Of a stretch of DNA of 64,000 nt, positions 26,555-38,514 are shown piece by piece. Position 1 is the stretch's first letter, and every line of letters starts with the position of its first letter. This DNA is from Haematococcus lacustris (lineage: Eukaryota; Chlorophyta; Chlorophyceae; Chlamydomonadales; Haematococcaceae). The translations under genes and the position numbers were made by a program. Where the stretch lies: positions 5,551,105-5,615,104 of the forward strand of contig JASKMD010000019.1 in the NCBI GenBank assembly GCA_030144725.1, in the 5' to 3' direction. Below the pieces are notes generated by a model, which was not told where the DNA came from, did not search any database, and worked only from the letters and a program-made list of their open reading frames with translations.

Positions 26555-29500
26555 TTAGCGCCGCTTGCGCTCCCGGCTCCTGCTCCTGCTGGCACTGCGG
26601 CTGGCGCTGCGCTGACGTGGCCTGTCCTTCCCAGCCTGGCGCCCGGCAGCAGCCCTGCCCTCCCCCTGCTCCCCCTCCCCCTCCTTGCCCCTGCCCTTGT
26701 CGCGGACCTTGGCGTCCTTCTGCCCCTTGTCACGATGCTTGTCCTTCTCCCTCACCCGATCCTTGTCTTTGTCTTTGCTCTTGCTCTTGCCCTTGTCCTT
26801 TTCCTTGTCCTTGTCCTTATCCTTGTCAGAGCTCTTGGGGGCGGGGCGCTGGACATCGGCCTGGACCTCCTCACGGCTCCTCTTACCTGGCAGGCTGCCC
26901 CCCTCCTTCACCTGCGTGCTGGGCCCGGCCGCCTTGCCCTGACCTGCAGCGCAACACCAGCAAGTTGTATGTGCACCATAACCTGTTGAAGACTGGCTGT
27001 GTCTGAGCCATGTCAGCCAGGCCCTTGTACTGTGTGTGTGGCTCATGTGGCTCCAACCCCAATCCTAACCCTAACCCTGACGGTGTGTCTCACTCGCTTC
27101 ACAACTAGTCCATGCCGCAGAGAGGGGCAGGTTGCACAAGGTGCCGCGTGGCTGCACACAACCCTGCCCTGCAGCGTTTGGCATCCCCCAACCACCCCAT
27201 ACGGGATGTTGGCTCACTTGGTTTTCATTGAACAGCCGTAAACCCAATAGGGGGCCGCAGACAAGGGCTATTCAGGGTTTATAAGGGCTGATCAGGAGCA
27301 GGCAGCAAAGTAAGGTGGGGTGAGGGAGAGAGAGATGCAGAGAGGGAGGGAGAGTGGGGGAAGGGGTGGGTGCGCCAGACTGTTGGGTTGCATGGCTGTC
27401 CCGGCAGATCTCACCTGGTGCGGGCCGGGTCAAGGCTGCAGGGCTGCCAGACTCACTACCAGGGTCGGCACCCGGCGAGCGAGCAGGAGAACGGTCAACC
27501 TCGCGGGCGCGGGCCGCGTCCTTACCACTGTGACGGTGCTCTGGGCTGCGGTTGCGCCGTTGCGACGGACTGTGGCTGACGCGCCGGTGATGACGTGGCG
27601 GGCTGCGGGACCGGCTGCGGGACCGGCTACGCGACCTACGGGAGTGACGAGAGTGCATCGGCGGACTGCGCGACCGACGATCAAAGTTGCGACGCCGAGA
27701 GGTGCTACGGCGTCTGACCGGACTGTAATGCCGCTCACGGCTGCGGCTGCGGCTCCGCCGCCTAGCTGGACTGCGGCTCCGTCGCCTGGCTGGGCTGTTG
27801 CTCCGTCGCCTGGCTGGGCTGTGGCTTCGCCGCCTGGCGGGGCTCTTGCTTCGCTTACGGGCGGGGCTGTTGCTTCGCTTACGGGCGGGGCTGTGGCTTC
27901 GCTTACGGGCGGGGCTGTTGCTTCGCTTACGGGCGGGGCTGTGGCTTCGCTTACGGCCGGGGCTGTGGCTGTGCACTTTTGTGCTTTTCTTAGCTGGGCT
28001 ATTCGGGCGCTTCTTTGCCGGGCTGGTGCTCCGCTCCCGGTCTCGGGCACGGCCAGGACTTGCGTCCCTGCGATCACCACATCCCCAGACCGCAGTTCGA
28101 CATCGCACTTGCCGCACATATGATTTTGGCTGTGCCAGTTGGCTGGCAGTCTCTGGCGTGTCTTGGCATCCATTCGCTGCAAGGTGACTACGAACGTAGA
28201 CAGCGTGGCTTGATGTAAAGAGCAGGTCATACCTTGGCGTGGAGGTCACTCTCTTTCGAACTTCTTTACTCTTGTCCGCTTCAGAACCTCGAAGCCCCTC
28301 CCTGGCCGGCTCGGCCTTGCCGCCCCCTTGAGACCCCATATCCTTAACTGCCTCTGCACCCGCTGTTGACGGCAAGGCTGGGGGTGCTGTGCCAGCCTGT
28401 GCTTGACCAGCCCTTTGACCACTTGCCTCTGCTGCTGCTGCCTCTGCTGCTGCTACTGTCGGCACAGCGGGTACGGGGAGGGGTTTGGCAGTAAGCTGCA
28501 GGCGGCTGCCTGGGACCAGCTCCCTCTTGCCCTCCACCATGACCACGTACATGGGGGAGGTGGCAGGGAGGGCGGGGGTGGGGCGGGCACCTGGGGCAGG
28601 GGGGGAGACCCCTGTGCCCGGGCCTGCCCCTGGGGCTGGGATAGCCACCTTGGCCAGGACCCGGGCGCCACCTTCTCGCAGCAGCCACACCCTGATGGGC
28701 CGGGGGGGGCAGGTAGGGGGGGGCGGTGAGGCAGGGCAGCAGGGGGGTTCAGGGCCAGGGCCAGGGCCAGGGCCAGGGCCAGGGCCAGGTTCAGGTTCAG
28801 GTTCAGGGTCAGGGTCAGGGTCAGGGTCAGGGTCAGGGTCAGGGTCAGGGTCAGGATCAGGGTCAGGGTCAGGGTCAGGGTCAGGGTCAGGGTCAGGGTC
28901 AGGGTCAGGGTCAGGGTCAGGGTCAGGGTCAGGGTCAGGGTCAGGGTCAGGGTCAGGGTCAGGGTCAGGGTCAGGGGCCTGCAACGCCTTACGTCTGTCC
29001 CTTCTCCAGCTCCGGCTCCACTCCCGCAATGCGTCCGCCGTCCCCCTCCAGTTCCCCTGCAGCTGCTGGCTGGTCCCCCCCCAACCCTACTGGGCGGCTA
29101 GCTGCTGCTGCCTCTCCCCCTGCTGCTGCTCCTTTGCTGCCCTGAGCAGCAGAAGCAGAAGCCACCGCCGCAGCAGGGGCAGCAACAGAGGAAGGAACAG
29201 CAGCAGGCTGCTTGCCCCGGCTGTCGCTGTCACTGCTGCTGCTGCTGCTGCTGTCTGTGGTCTGCTCAGGGTGGGGTGAGGGTGAGGGTGAGGGTGAGGC
29301 GGCACCGGCTGGGGCCCGCTCATCATCACCAGTCCCAGGTTCCTGCTGCTCCTGGCGACGGGGGGAGGGGGAAGGGGAGGGGGGTGCCGGCCCCTCCTCC
29401 TCATCAGAGCCGGAGCCATAACCTATGCCCAGCAAGTTTCCGCCTGGCAGGGCAGGCAGGGGTAAGGGCAGGCAGGGGTGGGCACAGGGCGTCAATGCTT

Positions 29501-32500
29501 TTAGCAGGGCCCCAAACAGCGACCAGGAACAAAGGAAACAACCAACCCTTCCCCCCCTCTCCCTGGCCCCGCTGCCCCTTCTACTCCTCACCCTCATCCC
29601 CTGCCTGCCCACGCATCCCCCCCTCTCCATCTCCTCACCTTGCTCAGGCCCCTCTCCCCCTCCCTCCCCCTCCCCCCCCTGCCCCTTGCTGGCCTCACTG
29701 CGGGGGGGAGCGGCACCGCCCTGGGCCCCAGCCCCCTGCTCCTTGCCCAGCCCCCGGGCCCCGCCAGCCTGCTTGGCCCCGCCCCCCTTGCACCCGTCCT
29801 TGGCCTTGGCCTTGTCCTTGGCTGCGGCCTCCGCGTACACCTCCCGGGCCACCTCATCTGCCACCAGGCAGCAGGCGGCAGGGGCACATCAGGGGGAGGG
29901 AGGGAGGGAGGGAGGGAGGGAGGGAGGGAGGGAGGGAGGGAGGGAGGGAGGGAGGGAGGGAGGGAGGGAGGGAGGGAGGGAGGGAGGGAGGGAGGGAGGG
30001 AGGGAGGGAGGGAGGGAGGGAGGGAGGGAGGGAGGGAGGGAGGGAGGGAGGGAGGGAGGGAGGGAGGGAGGGAGGGAGGGAGGGAGGGAGGGAGGGAGGG
30101 AGGGAGGGAGGGAGGGAGGGAGGGAGGGAGGGAGGGAGGGAGGGAGGGAGGGAGGGAGGGAGGGAGGGAGGGAGGGAGGGAGGGAGGGAGGGAGGGAGGG
30201 AGGGAGGGAGGGAGGGAGGGAGGGAGGGAGGGAGGGAGGGAGGGAGGGAGGGAGGGAGGGAGGGAGGGAGGGAGGGAGGGAGGGAGGGAGGGAGGGAGGG
30301 AGGGAGGGAGGGAGGGAGGGAGGGGGTAGGTCCCCCGGACATTTGGGGGTATGGCCGGGCTCAGAGCAGGCAACAGACTAAACCGCAGGGTTGCTCTTGT
30401 GGTGTGGCTGGTGGTAACCAGGCTGTTACGGGGCCGGGGTGCCCCAGGGTTTGGGGGGTTCAGTGCCGGCCTGGCTGACTGCCCCAACTCACCAAACAGC
30501 TTGTCTGTGACAGCCAGCAAGATTTGAGTGAGGTGGGTCTTCACCTCCTGGGCCAGCCGCTGCTGCCGGGCGACCTCCGCACGCCCCGCAGCCGCAGCCG
30601 CAGCCGACGCCGCCGCGCCACGCACCCCTTCTTCGCCGCCCTCGACCTCCTGCCAGGCCCCACACCACACCACACTATAGCATACCATTGCAGTGCAGCC
30701 CCCTCCTCCCCCACCCCACCCCATCCCCCACACCCACAGCCCTCTCCCCCTCCTAGTTGAGCCAAGTGGTCTCCCACCCAGCCACCCTAGGACCCCTCCT
30801 CTCCCTCCCTTCCCCCCCTGGCCCAGCCAGCTTCTTTCCTGGGCCCCCCCCTTCCCTCTACCCAGCGCTGCACCTGCTGCTCTTCCTGCTCCTCCTGCCC
30901 CAACCCTCCAACCCTCAACTGCGTGATGCTCATGTTTGCAACACGGTACTCACACCCCTCCCCCTGCACGCACTCACACCCCTCCTACTCCCAATCATGT
31001 GGCCCACAGCAGCCTACCACTCCTTAGCCCACCACCCCACCCCTCCCCTGACCTGGCCTCCTGCGTCGCCCCAGCGGCTGCGCCCTGAGGCCTTGCTCTG
31101 CTGCCCCCCTTCCGCCTCCTCCCCCCCCGCTGCCGCCTCCTCGTCATCATCAGAGCCCTGAGCCTTAGCCCGCGCCTTGGCCTCCTCTGTGCAGTCACGC
31201 ATGCAGGCCAGCAGGCGCAGGGAACAGGGTGAAGTGTTACAGGTTAGGGGCCTGGCCCTGGCCCTGAACCTGCCCCTGTGCCCCCCGCCCCTCGCGCTCG
31301 CCTCTGCCGCCACAAACCTGATCTGGCCTGCAGGAGGTGGCGCCACCACTGCTGCCGCCCCTCACTTCACCTCACCTCACCTCACCTCACTCCCCTGCCC
31401 CCTGCCTTCTCAAGAGTCCCTCAAGGGCAGCCAGGCCGCCACCTGCCTCACCAGCCTCAGTTAGTCAGTGCAGCTTCCGCTCACCTTCTGCCTGCGACTT
31501 TTTCAAGATCTCTTGACGCAGCCACTCAGGGATGGCCTTCTTGGGGGCAGGCAGGCCGCCTGCTGCCTGGACCATGCCCTGGCCGTGGCCCATGCCCCCC
31601 CCCATGGCCGCATGGGCAGCCCCCGGCCCCATGAAGCCTGGGTAGGGCTGGTGGGGGGAGGCCAGGGGCAGGGGGTGGGCACCCTGGAGGGCGTACTGCT
31701 GGGCAGGGTGGGCTGGAGGGGGGGCAGTCAGCGCGTATAAGGGGGCTTGCGGGCTGGGGCTGAAGCCTGAAGGGCAGGGTGCTGAAGCCTGATGGGGGCC
31801 AGGGGGCCCGGCTGGGAAGGGGGGCGGCAGCTGGATGGTGTGGGTCCCTGGGCCAGGGCCCCCGCCGCCTGCCTCATGCTGGCCGTAGGGCTGCACCATG
31901 CAACACCATGCAGGTCTTGAAGACCAAGCAAAACCATGCAGGCCATGCCTGATCCCATCCAAATCCTAGCTCATGAGTGATGCCTATGCCATGGATGTTT
32001 GCACATCACAGGTTACGGCACAGCAGTCACACTTGTGAGATGGCACCTGGCAACTTCAGTGTGGCGCTTGCTCCCACCTGATTCGCGTCATAGTGAGGCA
32101 TGTACTGCTGCTGCTGCTGCTGCTGCTGGTACATGTGCTGTTGCTGGTGCTGAGCGTACTGCTGAGCGTACTGCTGCTGCTCTGCCTCATAGCCGGCATA
32201 ACCCGCATATCCCTGCATGCACCAGAGGAGCCGCATGGTGGTCGGTCATGAGAGTGAGAGCATGGAGTGAGGTAGCATCTAAGGCTCTACTGCAAGCTGG
32301 TAGCTGCCTGGAAGCTGCCCTTTCCCAGACAGATATATAAGCAGGCTGACAGTGGTAGCCACAACCTCTGAGGCAGGCGAAGTGAAGGGTGTGACACAGT
32401 GTGACAGGAAGTGCTGCGCCGATGCAAAGCTGGCTCAGGCTGGCCTGGCCGCTGCCTCCCCTGCTGCTGCTGCCCCTGGGCCCTGGCCCCCCCTCCCCCC

Positions 32501-32661
32501 TGCTGCTGCTGCCCTGGGGCCACCCCCTCACCGGGTTGTACCCCTGGCCTGGCGCCCCTTGTCCAGAGCCGTATGGGTAGTCAGGGGCACTGCCAGGGTA
32601 GTGCTGCTGCTGCTGCTGCTGGTCCAGACCCTGGTGCTGCTGATATGGATGGTTTTGCTGC

Positions 32662-32740
<79 letters not shown>

Positions 32741-33173
32741 ACTGCCCATGCTGAGGCTGATGCGGGGTTGGGTGCTGGTTATCGGCGTACTGGGGTGCCT
32801 GCTCGTATGGGGCTGGCGGCGGCTGTGGTGCTGGCTGCGGCTGAGCGTAGTACGCCTGCCATTGCTGCCACTGCGCCATGTACTGTGCTTGTTGCTCAGG
32901 GGTCATGTTGTGGTAGTCGACCTCAGAGGCTGCAGCTGGGTCCAGATGTGCAACAGGCTGCCCCGTCATATCTGATGCTGGGGTGACCTGCTGGGGTGGA
33001 GGAGGTGGAGGTGGGGGCGGAGGCGGCACATAGGTTGCAGGTGGAGGGGGCGGGGCGGGTGAGGCATTGAACATCGGTGCCGCGTGATTTGCTGCATGAC
33101 TGTATGAGGGCGGATAGTGCTCAGGCGGGGGCGGGGGCGGAGGGGCGTCAGGAGGTGGCGGAACACAATCCAT
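26555..33173 (-). CDS. RS-domain protein with Pro/Gln-rich N-terminus, likely splicing-related
   Basis: The start codon at 33171-33173 begins a first exon (to about 32533) rich in proline, tyrosine and glutamine, with a poly-Gln run of about 27. Further exons lie at 32080-32220 (Gln/Tyr-rich), 31480-31895 (ending with KKAIPEWLRQEILKKSQAE), 31055-31200 (acidic), 30490-30650 (LTQILLAVTDKLFG), 29640-29865, 28996-29445, about 28230-28700 and 27440-28080, then 26555-26945. The 27440-28080 exon is a long RS domain of SPARKRSHSPARKRSN-type repeats. The last exon is KD/DK-rich, ends SRSRSRERKRR and stops TAA at 26555-26557. WLRQEILKK plus a following LLxVTD block and RS tail recalls the PNISR family of splicing-associated nuclear proteins, but that is a weak match. 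RS domains are known to recruit spliceosome components. No RRM is visible. Confidence 0.75.
27056..27080. repeat. Short telomere-like tract
   Basis: About three CCCTAA-type units lie in the last intron of the RS-domain gene. Confidence 0.6.
28745..28978. repeat. GGCCAG / GGTCAG hexanucleotide microsatellite
   Basis: About 39 units; the left fifth is GGCCAG and the rest GGTCAG. A GTAAGG donor at the end of the upstream exon (near 28994) and an acceptor near 28698 place it in an intron, so the apparent Asp-Pro repeat is not expected in the protein. Confidence 0.9.
29893..30326. repeat. GGGA tetranucleotide microsatellite, about 430 bp
   Basis: More than 100 uninterrupted GGGA units lie in the intron between the RS-gene exons at 29640-29865 and 30490-30650. 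Confidence 0.97.
32661..32739 (-). repeat. CAG repeat encoding poly-glutamine
   Basis: About 26 CAG codons in frame in the first exon of the RS-domain gene give a poly-Gln run. A second, shorter Gln block is encoded at 32110-32180. Confidence 0.9.
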
Positions 33174-33618
33174 TTGCTGATCACGGCTCGTTTGCTACCG
33201 TTTCTTCTGCCTAAGGGCTACCTACGCGTTACCCCCACGCCATGATTTCCTTCCCAAATGTGAACTACTCCGAGCTCCAAGCTCAAACTGTCGTGGCTGA
33301 CTTGATGCGCTTAAGGAGACGTAGTATACACCTAGCCTGCTCATTGTAAACATTACTTTTTAACATGTGATGGCTTGCACGGCCCAGAGTACTCGCTGAC
33401 GAGACGTCACAGGGGTCGGTACATTGGCTTCATCAGTGCCACACAGCAAGCAATCTACACTGAAACCGCGGTAAGCAGGGAGTTGAGCCGCTGGCTGGGC
33501 CGCTTGAGTGCTTGCACCGTGGGGATACACATACAGGATAGGCGTGTAATGTAAACATCTGTAAACATGTAATGTAGCAGTTGGCCATTGCGAGCTCGCA
33601 GCCTGTGTTAACGCTTAA
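33174..33618. other. Upstream region of the RS-domain gene
   Basis: No coding sequence is seen. It separates the RS-domain gene start from the transposon at 33619 and should contain the promoter. Confidence 0.5.
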
Positions 33619-34648
33619 CAGCCCCTTTGTCCCTCACTACGGCCTCCATCTGAGCCGGACCACTAGTGGGCAATAGTGGCCCAAGTCAGATGGTGTTAGT
33701 GGGCTGTGTGGAGTATACCCATTGCACATGGCGCATGAGTGCCTACCACCTACAATGTTGCCTGGCCGCGAGGGCTATTGTGTAGAGTTGGCATGGAAAA
33801 CATGCGCTGATTGTAAGCTGATGACAGACCATCAAGGGGGGGCACACTACTGTGCCACAGCAGGCTGCTGCTGAAGCTGCTGGGCCTTGGGTGGCCTATC
33901 TCGCAGCCGCTTGTAGCCCTGGCCAGGGTACTGCTTGCCCTTGGCTGGCAGAGCTGTGTGCTCCGGCCACCAGCACAGCTCCAGTGGGCGCCACCTGCTC
34001 TCCCCAGTGCGCTGCATGTTCAGAGCTGCATCGCAATCCCTGTCCAGTCACCTGCCTGGCTGTGGTGCTGGCTTGGCTTCGGCAGCCTTACCCTTGCCTT
34101 TGCCCTTGGTGGGCTGGGTGGGCTCAGGTGCCTGCTCAGCCTCGGTGCGCTTGGCTGGAGGGGGAGTGCTGGGCCCTGGCTCTGAGGCTGCTGCCGGTGT
34201 GGCTTCCTGGCTGCTGCATGGGGCCTGTAGGGGCTTGCGAGGGTTATCAGCCATACCAGGCTGACGGCCATAACGTGCTAAACAACGATCCTCATGCCTA
34301 GCCCCTGCAGAGGGTGTGAGTGTGCCCCCTGGCCCTGCAGCGGGTGTCACCTCAGCGGCAGGTAGCATGGCTGTGTGGCAGTGTGACTGTATCCACAGCT
34401 GAGGCCCAGTAGTGTGTGCCCCCTTCTTGAGCTGTCATCAGCTTACGTTTAGTGCATGCAGGTCATGCCGAATCTACACTACAGCCCTCGCGTTCAGGCA
34501 ACATTGTAGGTGGTAGGCATTCATGCACCATGCCCATGTGCATTGGGTATACTCCACACAGCCCTAACACCAAAGTTTGGATGGTCCCGCTAGTGATCCC
34601 TAGTGTACCGACTCAAATGGAGGCCCTAGTGTGGGACAAGGGGGTTGC
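33619..34648. mobile_element. Short transposon with about 210-bp inverted terminal repeats carrying a Fanzor-like remnant
   Basis: The block at 33619 to about 33840 and the block at about 34435-34648 are diverged reverse complements; both contain the segment reading gtaggtggtaggca and the outer sequence cagccccnttgtccc. Between them lies a minus-strand nuclease fragment. Related ends occur at 23925-24135, 46371-46440 and 49846-50110. The element is much shorter than a full Fanzor transposon should be, so the internal part is deleted. Confidence 0.8.
33847..34368 (-). pseudogene. Fanzor/TnpB-like RuvC nuclease, C-terminal remnant (copy 1)
   Basis: Read on the minus strand, the fragment holds a Pro/Ala/Lys-rich linker with KGKGKGKAAEAKPAPQPG, then the RuvC-III-like motif LDRDCDAALNMQ, then the conserved tail RWRPLELCWWPE and GYKRLRDRPPKAQ, ending QPAVAQ with a TAG at 33847-33849. 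DRDxNAAxN is the last catalytic motif of TnpB and Fanzor proteins, where the Asp is part of the active site. The codon just before this motif is TGA where the other copy has TGG (Trp), so the frame is broken. The RuvC-I and RuvC-II parts are missing. Family placement rests on the motif and on resemblance to copy 2. Confidence 0.7.
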
Positions 34649-34912
34649 ATCCACCATTATCATCATCAAGGGCCTGTGGCAGTACCTGGGTGTGCTGTTG
34701 GCTGCCCTGTGCACCTACACTCATGTCAGGGACCGTCTACCAGTTGCAGGGTGCTGGGAACATTGCTCCAAGACTGTACTCTTACAGCCTCGTAGTAGAA
34801 ATACGTATTCAGGTAAGGAGTAGTGACATTGCGAGGGGTGCGCGAGATTCTGGCTGTGATATAACTATACCCACAGCTACATGCATGCCAGGAGTCGATG
34901 CGTCTCTGCTCA
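34649..34912. other. Short gene-free stretch
   Basis: It lies between the transposon end and the stop codon of the CCDC103-type gene, and probably contains that gene's 3' untranslated region. Confidence 0.5.
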
Positions 34913-36568
34913 TCAGTCACTGACACCGTAAGTAGTCCGCAACCGCTGGTATGACTGCCACGCCGCCCGCGCCGCCCCTTCGCCCTCGTCTGCCTCTTCC
35001 TCGCCATCAAGCAGAGGGACCTCATCATCGCCGCCAGGTTGGGCCTCACCGTCCGCTCGTGTGCTCTGCGCGGCCTCCATGGCGCCTGCCAGTCCCGCGA
35101 ACAACGAGGTCACTGCCTGCGGATAATGTCGACATTGCACCTGGCGTACTTTCTTCAAAGCGCGTGACGCTACCTCCTGCGCTGTTCCGTGTGTGCGTTC
35201 GCCTGCTTGCTGTGGCCCTTACGTACATATCCGCTCGCACGCACCTGCTTGCCGGCCGGCCCCGTAAGCTTCAGTGCGAGCCCAAACCTGCCGGACGCCG
35301 CAAGTGCGTCGAGCACCTGCACCACCCAGACGGCCTCGTCAAGCGCCCCACCGCGCCCCGCCGCGTTTTCAGCGTCCTCTGCCGCTCCGGCGTGGCCCAG
35401 CCAGCATGTGTCCAAAATTACCAGCAGCTCCTGCGGCCACGGAAAGCTGCTCACTGGCTGTCTGGCGGGTCGCCGGCTATCTTGCTTGGCCAAGTCATGG
35501 TTATGTTCATTTTAACAGTCAATGCTCGTTGGCCAATGCTCAGACCAGCCTTTCTCGTAACGACCATTAGCAAACCTGGCACCAGACACCCCTGTTTCTC
35601 CAATACCAAGGGAAGGTAAGGGCGTACCACGTGCAGCACATGGCGAGACAGCTGTGGCTGTGCTTAGAGCCCACACAGCCCCACACCAGCCTGCATCCTC
35701 AGCTCTCACCTTGAGCGTGTCGCTGCTGATCTCCAGCCTGAACAAGCTGCGCAGCAACTGCGGCCCGCAACGCTTCAGGTAGCTGTACTTGGCATCAGGC
35801 GAGGGGCAGTGACGCCGCAGATCCCTGCAGGCAGGGGCCGGCAGCAGCGCTAGCCTGTTCTACATGATGCTGCACTTGGTGCGACAACCTGCGCCTGAGT
35901 AGGGGCCGAGGACTATGGGCGAGGCCTGCCTGTTGCGGGAGGTGTGGTGTGGTGTGTGGGGCACAGCACGCAGCCGGACAGGTGAGCGGAGGCAGGGGCC
36001 AAATCGCCTTGCCGGGGGGTAGCTGGTGGGAAGCTGGTGGGAAGCTAGTGGGAAGCTGGCAGAGCCCCAGGTAGCAGCTGAGTACCCCTGGGAGGTGGGG
36101 CTGGGCGAGGGGGCTGGCGCGGCCTCACCTGGTGAAATCCCCGCTGGTGCTGGGCAGGTCAGGCAGTGTCTGGCGTGATGTCAGCAGGGCTGCCGCTGCC
36201 ACAGCCTCGGCAGCAGCCAAACCACCTGTGGGGCAGCCTGCAGTGGAGGGTGTGAGATCCAGGGTGGGTAACACTTTTGATCACACAAAACACACTTGCC
36301 AAGAGAAGGCAATGACCATAGGGCCTGAGATCAACACAACTGCAGCTTTGGCACCTTTGGAAGCTACGCGGAGGGTCAAGCTGAGTGGCATATTCCTAGG
36401 TCGGAGCATAAGGAACATAAGTGTTCCACGACACTGATTTGGCCTTTGCTGCCCCAACGTGAGGGTCAGGGTCATGACTTCATCTCCAACAAACCAGGGA
36501 ACAGCGCTGCTGCGTGCTCCTGCGCAAGGTCCATTTGCAAAACTGGGCTACACTGTGAAGGTGAGCGA

Positions 36569-36609
<41 letters not shown>

Positions 36610-38041
36610 CCCTTTGCCCTTCAGGGCCTCTCTCCCCTCCCTACAAGCCACACTTGGCGCCTTTGTACCCCTCCCAGCCACCCACGGTTTCTGTACAACC
36701 ACCATCCAACCACCTTTCAACCAGGCCAGCGGTGACCAGCACTCCTGACCCCTGGCCCCGCCCCTGGCCTAGCCTGGCCCCGCCCTGCCGCTGCGCCTGG
36801 CCTGACCCAGCCGCAGGAGCCCCACCTCTACCTGACCTGCCCACCCTGCTGCTTGTCACTGCTGCTGCACCCCACCCTTGGTGCGCCCTGCCCTACTGAG
36901 ACCTCAGGTTGCAGTGTGGCAGTTGTGCCGGCGGAGTCCTGTCCCCATAGGCAGCCACGCACCACCCACACGCCCTGCAGCAGGCCCCCAGCTGTCACGC
37001 CCTGCTGCTCATAGGCAAGGTCAAGGCTGACGTTGCCAGGCTGTCGCAATTGTGACAACTGCCTGGCCCTGGGACTACTAAGGCTGGGGCTGGGGCTGGG
37101 GCTGGGGCTGGGGCTGGGGCTGGGCTGGGGCTGGGGCTGGGGCTGGGGCTGGGGCTGGGGCTGGGGCTGGGGCTGGGGCTGGGGCTGGGGCTGGGGCTGG
37201 GGCTGGGGCTGGGGCTGGGGCTGGGGCTGGGGCTGGGGCTGGGGCTGGGGCTGGGGCTGGGGCTGGGGCTGGGGCTGGGGCTGAGGCTGAGGCTGGGGCT
37301 GGGGCTGGGGCTGGTGGTGCTGACTGCCGCCAGGGCCGCGCACCTGGCTGCATGCGGGTCCCATCCGGGGCAAAGGACCAGCTGGGTGCAGTCGCCGCTG
37401 CAGGCAGGTGGTAGGGGCTCAGAGTGGCCCTGCGGGTCAAGCTGGGTTGCAGCCGCACCTGGCTCACGGCTGCTGCAAGTACAGCCTGCTGGAACAATGC
37501 TAATGGTTGCTACACTGCGGAGGAAAGGGCTCGAATGGATACAAGCCATCATCTTAAGGTATAATGCTGGAACACACGCTGACAGTTTAGGCTGACAATT
37601 GGACGGTGGCCGGGGCTGTGGAGCTGTGGAGCGAGGGGGGGCCAAGAGCAAGGCATGTGAGGTGGTGTGCGCAGTGAGATGGGACACCTGCTTTGGTGGC
37701 GGACGGGGCTTGCAGGGGCTTGAGGTGGGCCACTGCTACCATGTTCTTGAAAGATTCATAGTCTACATTTTGGGCGACTGCGCGCTTTTTGGCTGCATCA
37801 ACTGCCTGCAGTCAAGCTGGGGGAGTGAGGTGCTGGGTGAGGAGGGGCATGAGGCCCGGGCCACGCTGAGTATGCTGCACGGTGCAGGAAACCCTCACCT
37901 TGCGCTTGAAGTCGTCGTACATCTGTGCATGCAGCATGTCAATGATGGGTTTGGATTTTGCATGTGGCATGAAAGTTGCAAGAGACATACCGCATTTGAG
38001 AGCTCCTTTGATGTTTTGGGAGGTTTCTGGTCGGACACCAT
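34913..38041 (-). CDS. CCDC103: CCDC103/DNAAF19-type axonemal dynein assembly factor
   Basis: The proposed start at 38041 gives exon 1 (37991-38041, [17 protein letters not shown]), exon 2 (37899-37922, MYDDFKRK) and exon 3 (37688-37805), which holds [18 protein letters not shown]. That is the dynein-attachment N-terminal domain, corresponding to YEEFRxIVLASHLKPL in animal CCDC103. After a variable linker, exons near 36130-36180 ([10 protein letters not shown]), 35710-35824 ([24 protein letters not shown]), about 35220-35460 (ELLVILDTC and, after a variable loop, [15 protein letters not shown]) and 34913-35160 form an RPAP3_C-type domain and an acidic tail. The stop is at 34913-34915. Known CCDC103 is needed for assembly and microtubule attachment of dynein arms in cilia. 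Linker exons between 36180 and 37688 are uncertain; an alternative ATG is at 37988. Confidence 0.85.
37081..37317. repeat. GGGGCT hexanucleotide microsatellite
   Basis: About 39 units lie in the CCDC103-type gene. On the sense strand they could read as Pro-Gln, Pro-Ala or Ser-Pro repeats, but a donor-like GTGCGCGG just upstream (about 37340) suggests an intron. Confidence 0.85.
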
Positions 38042-38514
38042 CTCTGCCTAGCTTCCCAATTTTGGAAGGTGGTCCACAAATGCAAACCAGATCTGCGGAG
38101 AGGTTTTGTGCTCAATGCTTGGCAGCCGTTCGTCTGCGTTGTCTGCTTCGCGCCTACGCCCGACCCATGACATGGATGCTGTTTTGAATTGCCAGTGTAT
38201 GTGACAAACAGCCGGCATGCACTGGCTCGGCTGATTGCAAATGCATCGTGAGACTGATGCCACGACCTTTTTTAAACAGTGGGGCTTTCTAGCTGGCGAG
38301 TAGGCAGTGGTGAGCTTGGGATAAGGACCGTCATTGACGTTGCATACTCCAGGCAGCACACCAGGAGCTCCACCTGTAACTGTGTAGTAAAGCGATTTGC
38401 AGGGGCTTGGGCATGGGAATGTGATGTAAGATTGTCAAACTTGCATCACACATTTGCTGCAAATCGCCCAAAGCAGCTGTGGTGGTCCTACTGAAGCGAC
38501 TTGCGTCGCGCTGC
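38042..38514. promoter_or_regulatory. Probable divergent promoter region
   Basis: These 473 bases separate the start of the CCDC103-type gene (minus) from the start of the Nudix gene (plus). No coding sequence is evident. Promoter function follows only from the head-to-head arrangement; no specific element was recognised. Confidence 0.45.

Noticed and set aside
28745..28978. Asp-Pro / Glu-Pro repeat domain in the RS-domain protein
   Set aside because: A GTAAGG donor and a downstream acceptor place the repeat in an intron.
29594..30733. Long frames with GREGG or PSLPPSLP repeats
   Set aside because: They derive from the GGGA microsatellite in an intron of the RS-domain gene.
36995..37687. 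230-codon minus-strand frame as an independent gene
   Set aside because: It is largely the GGGGCT repeat; its useful parts fit within the CCDC103-type gene or its introns.
37599..38051. 150-codon plus-strand frame
   Set aside because: It is antisense to the first three exons of the CCDC103-type gene, whose minus-strand protein is conserved and correctly spliced.
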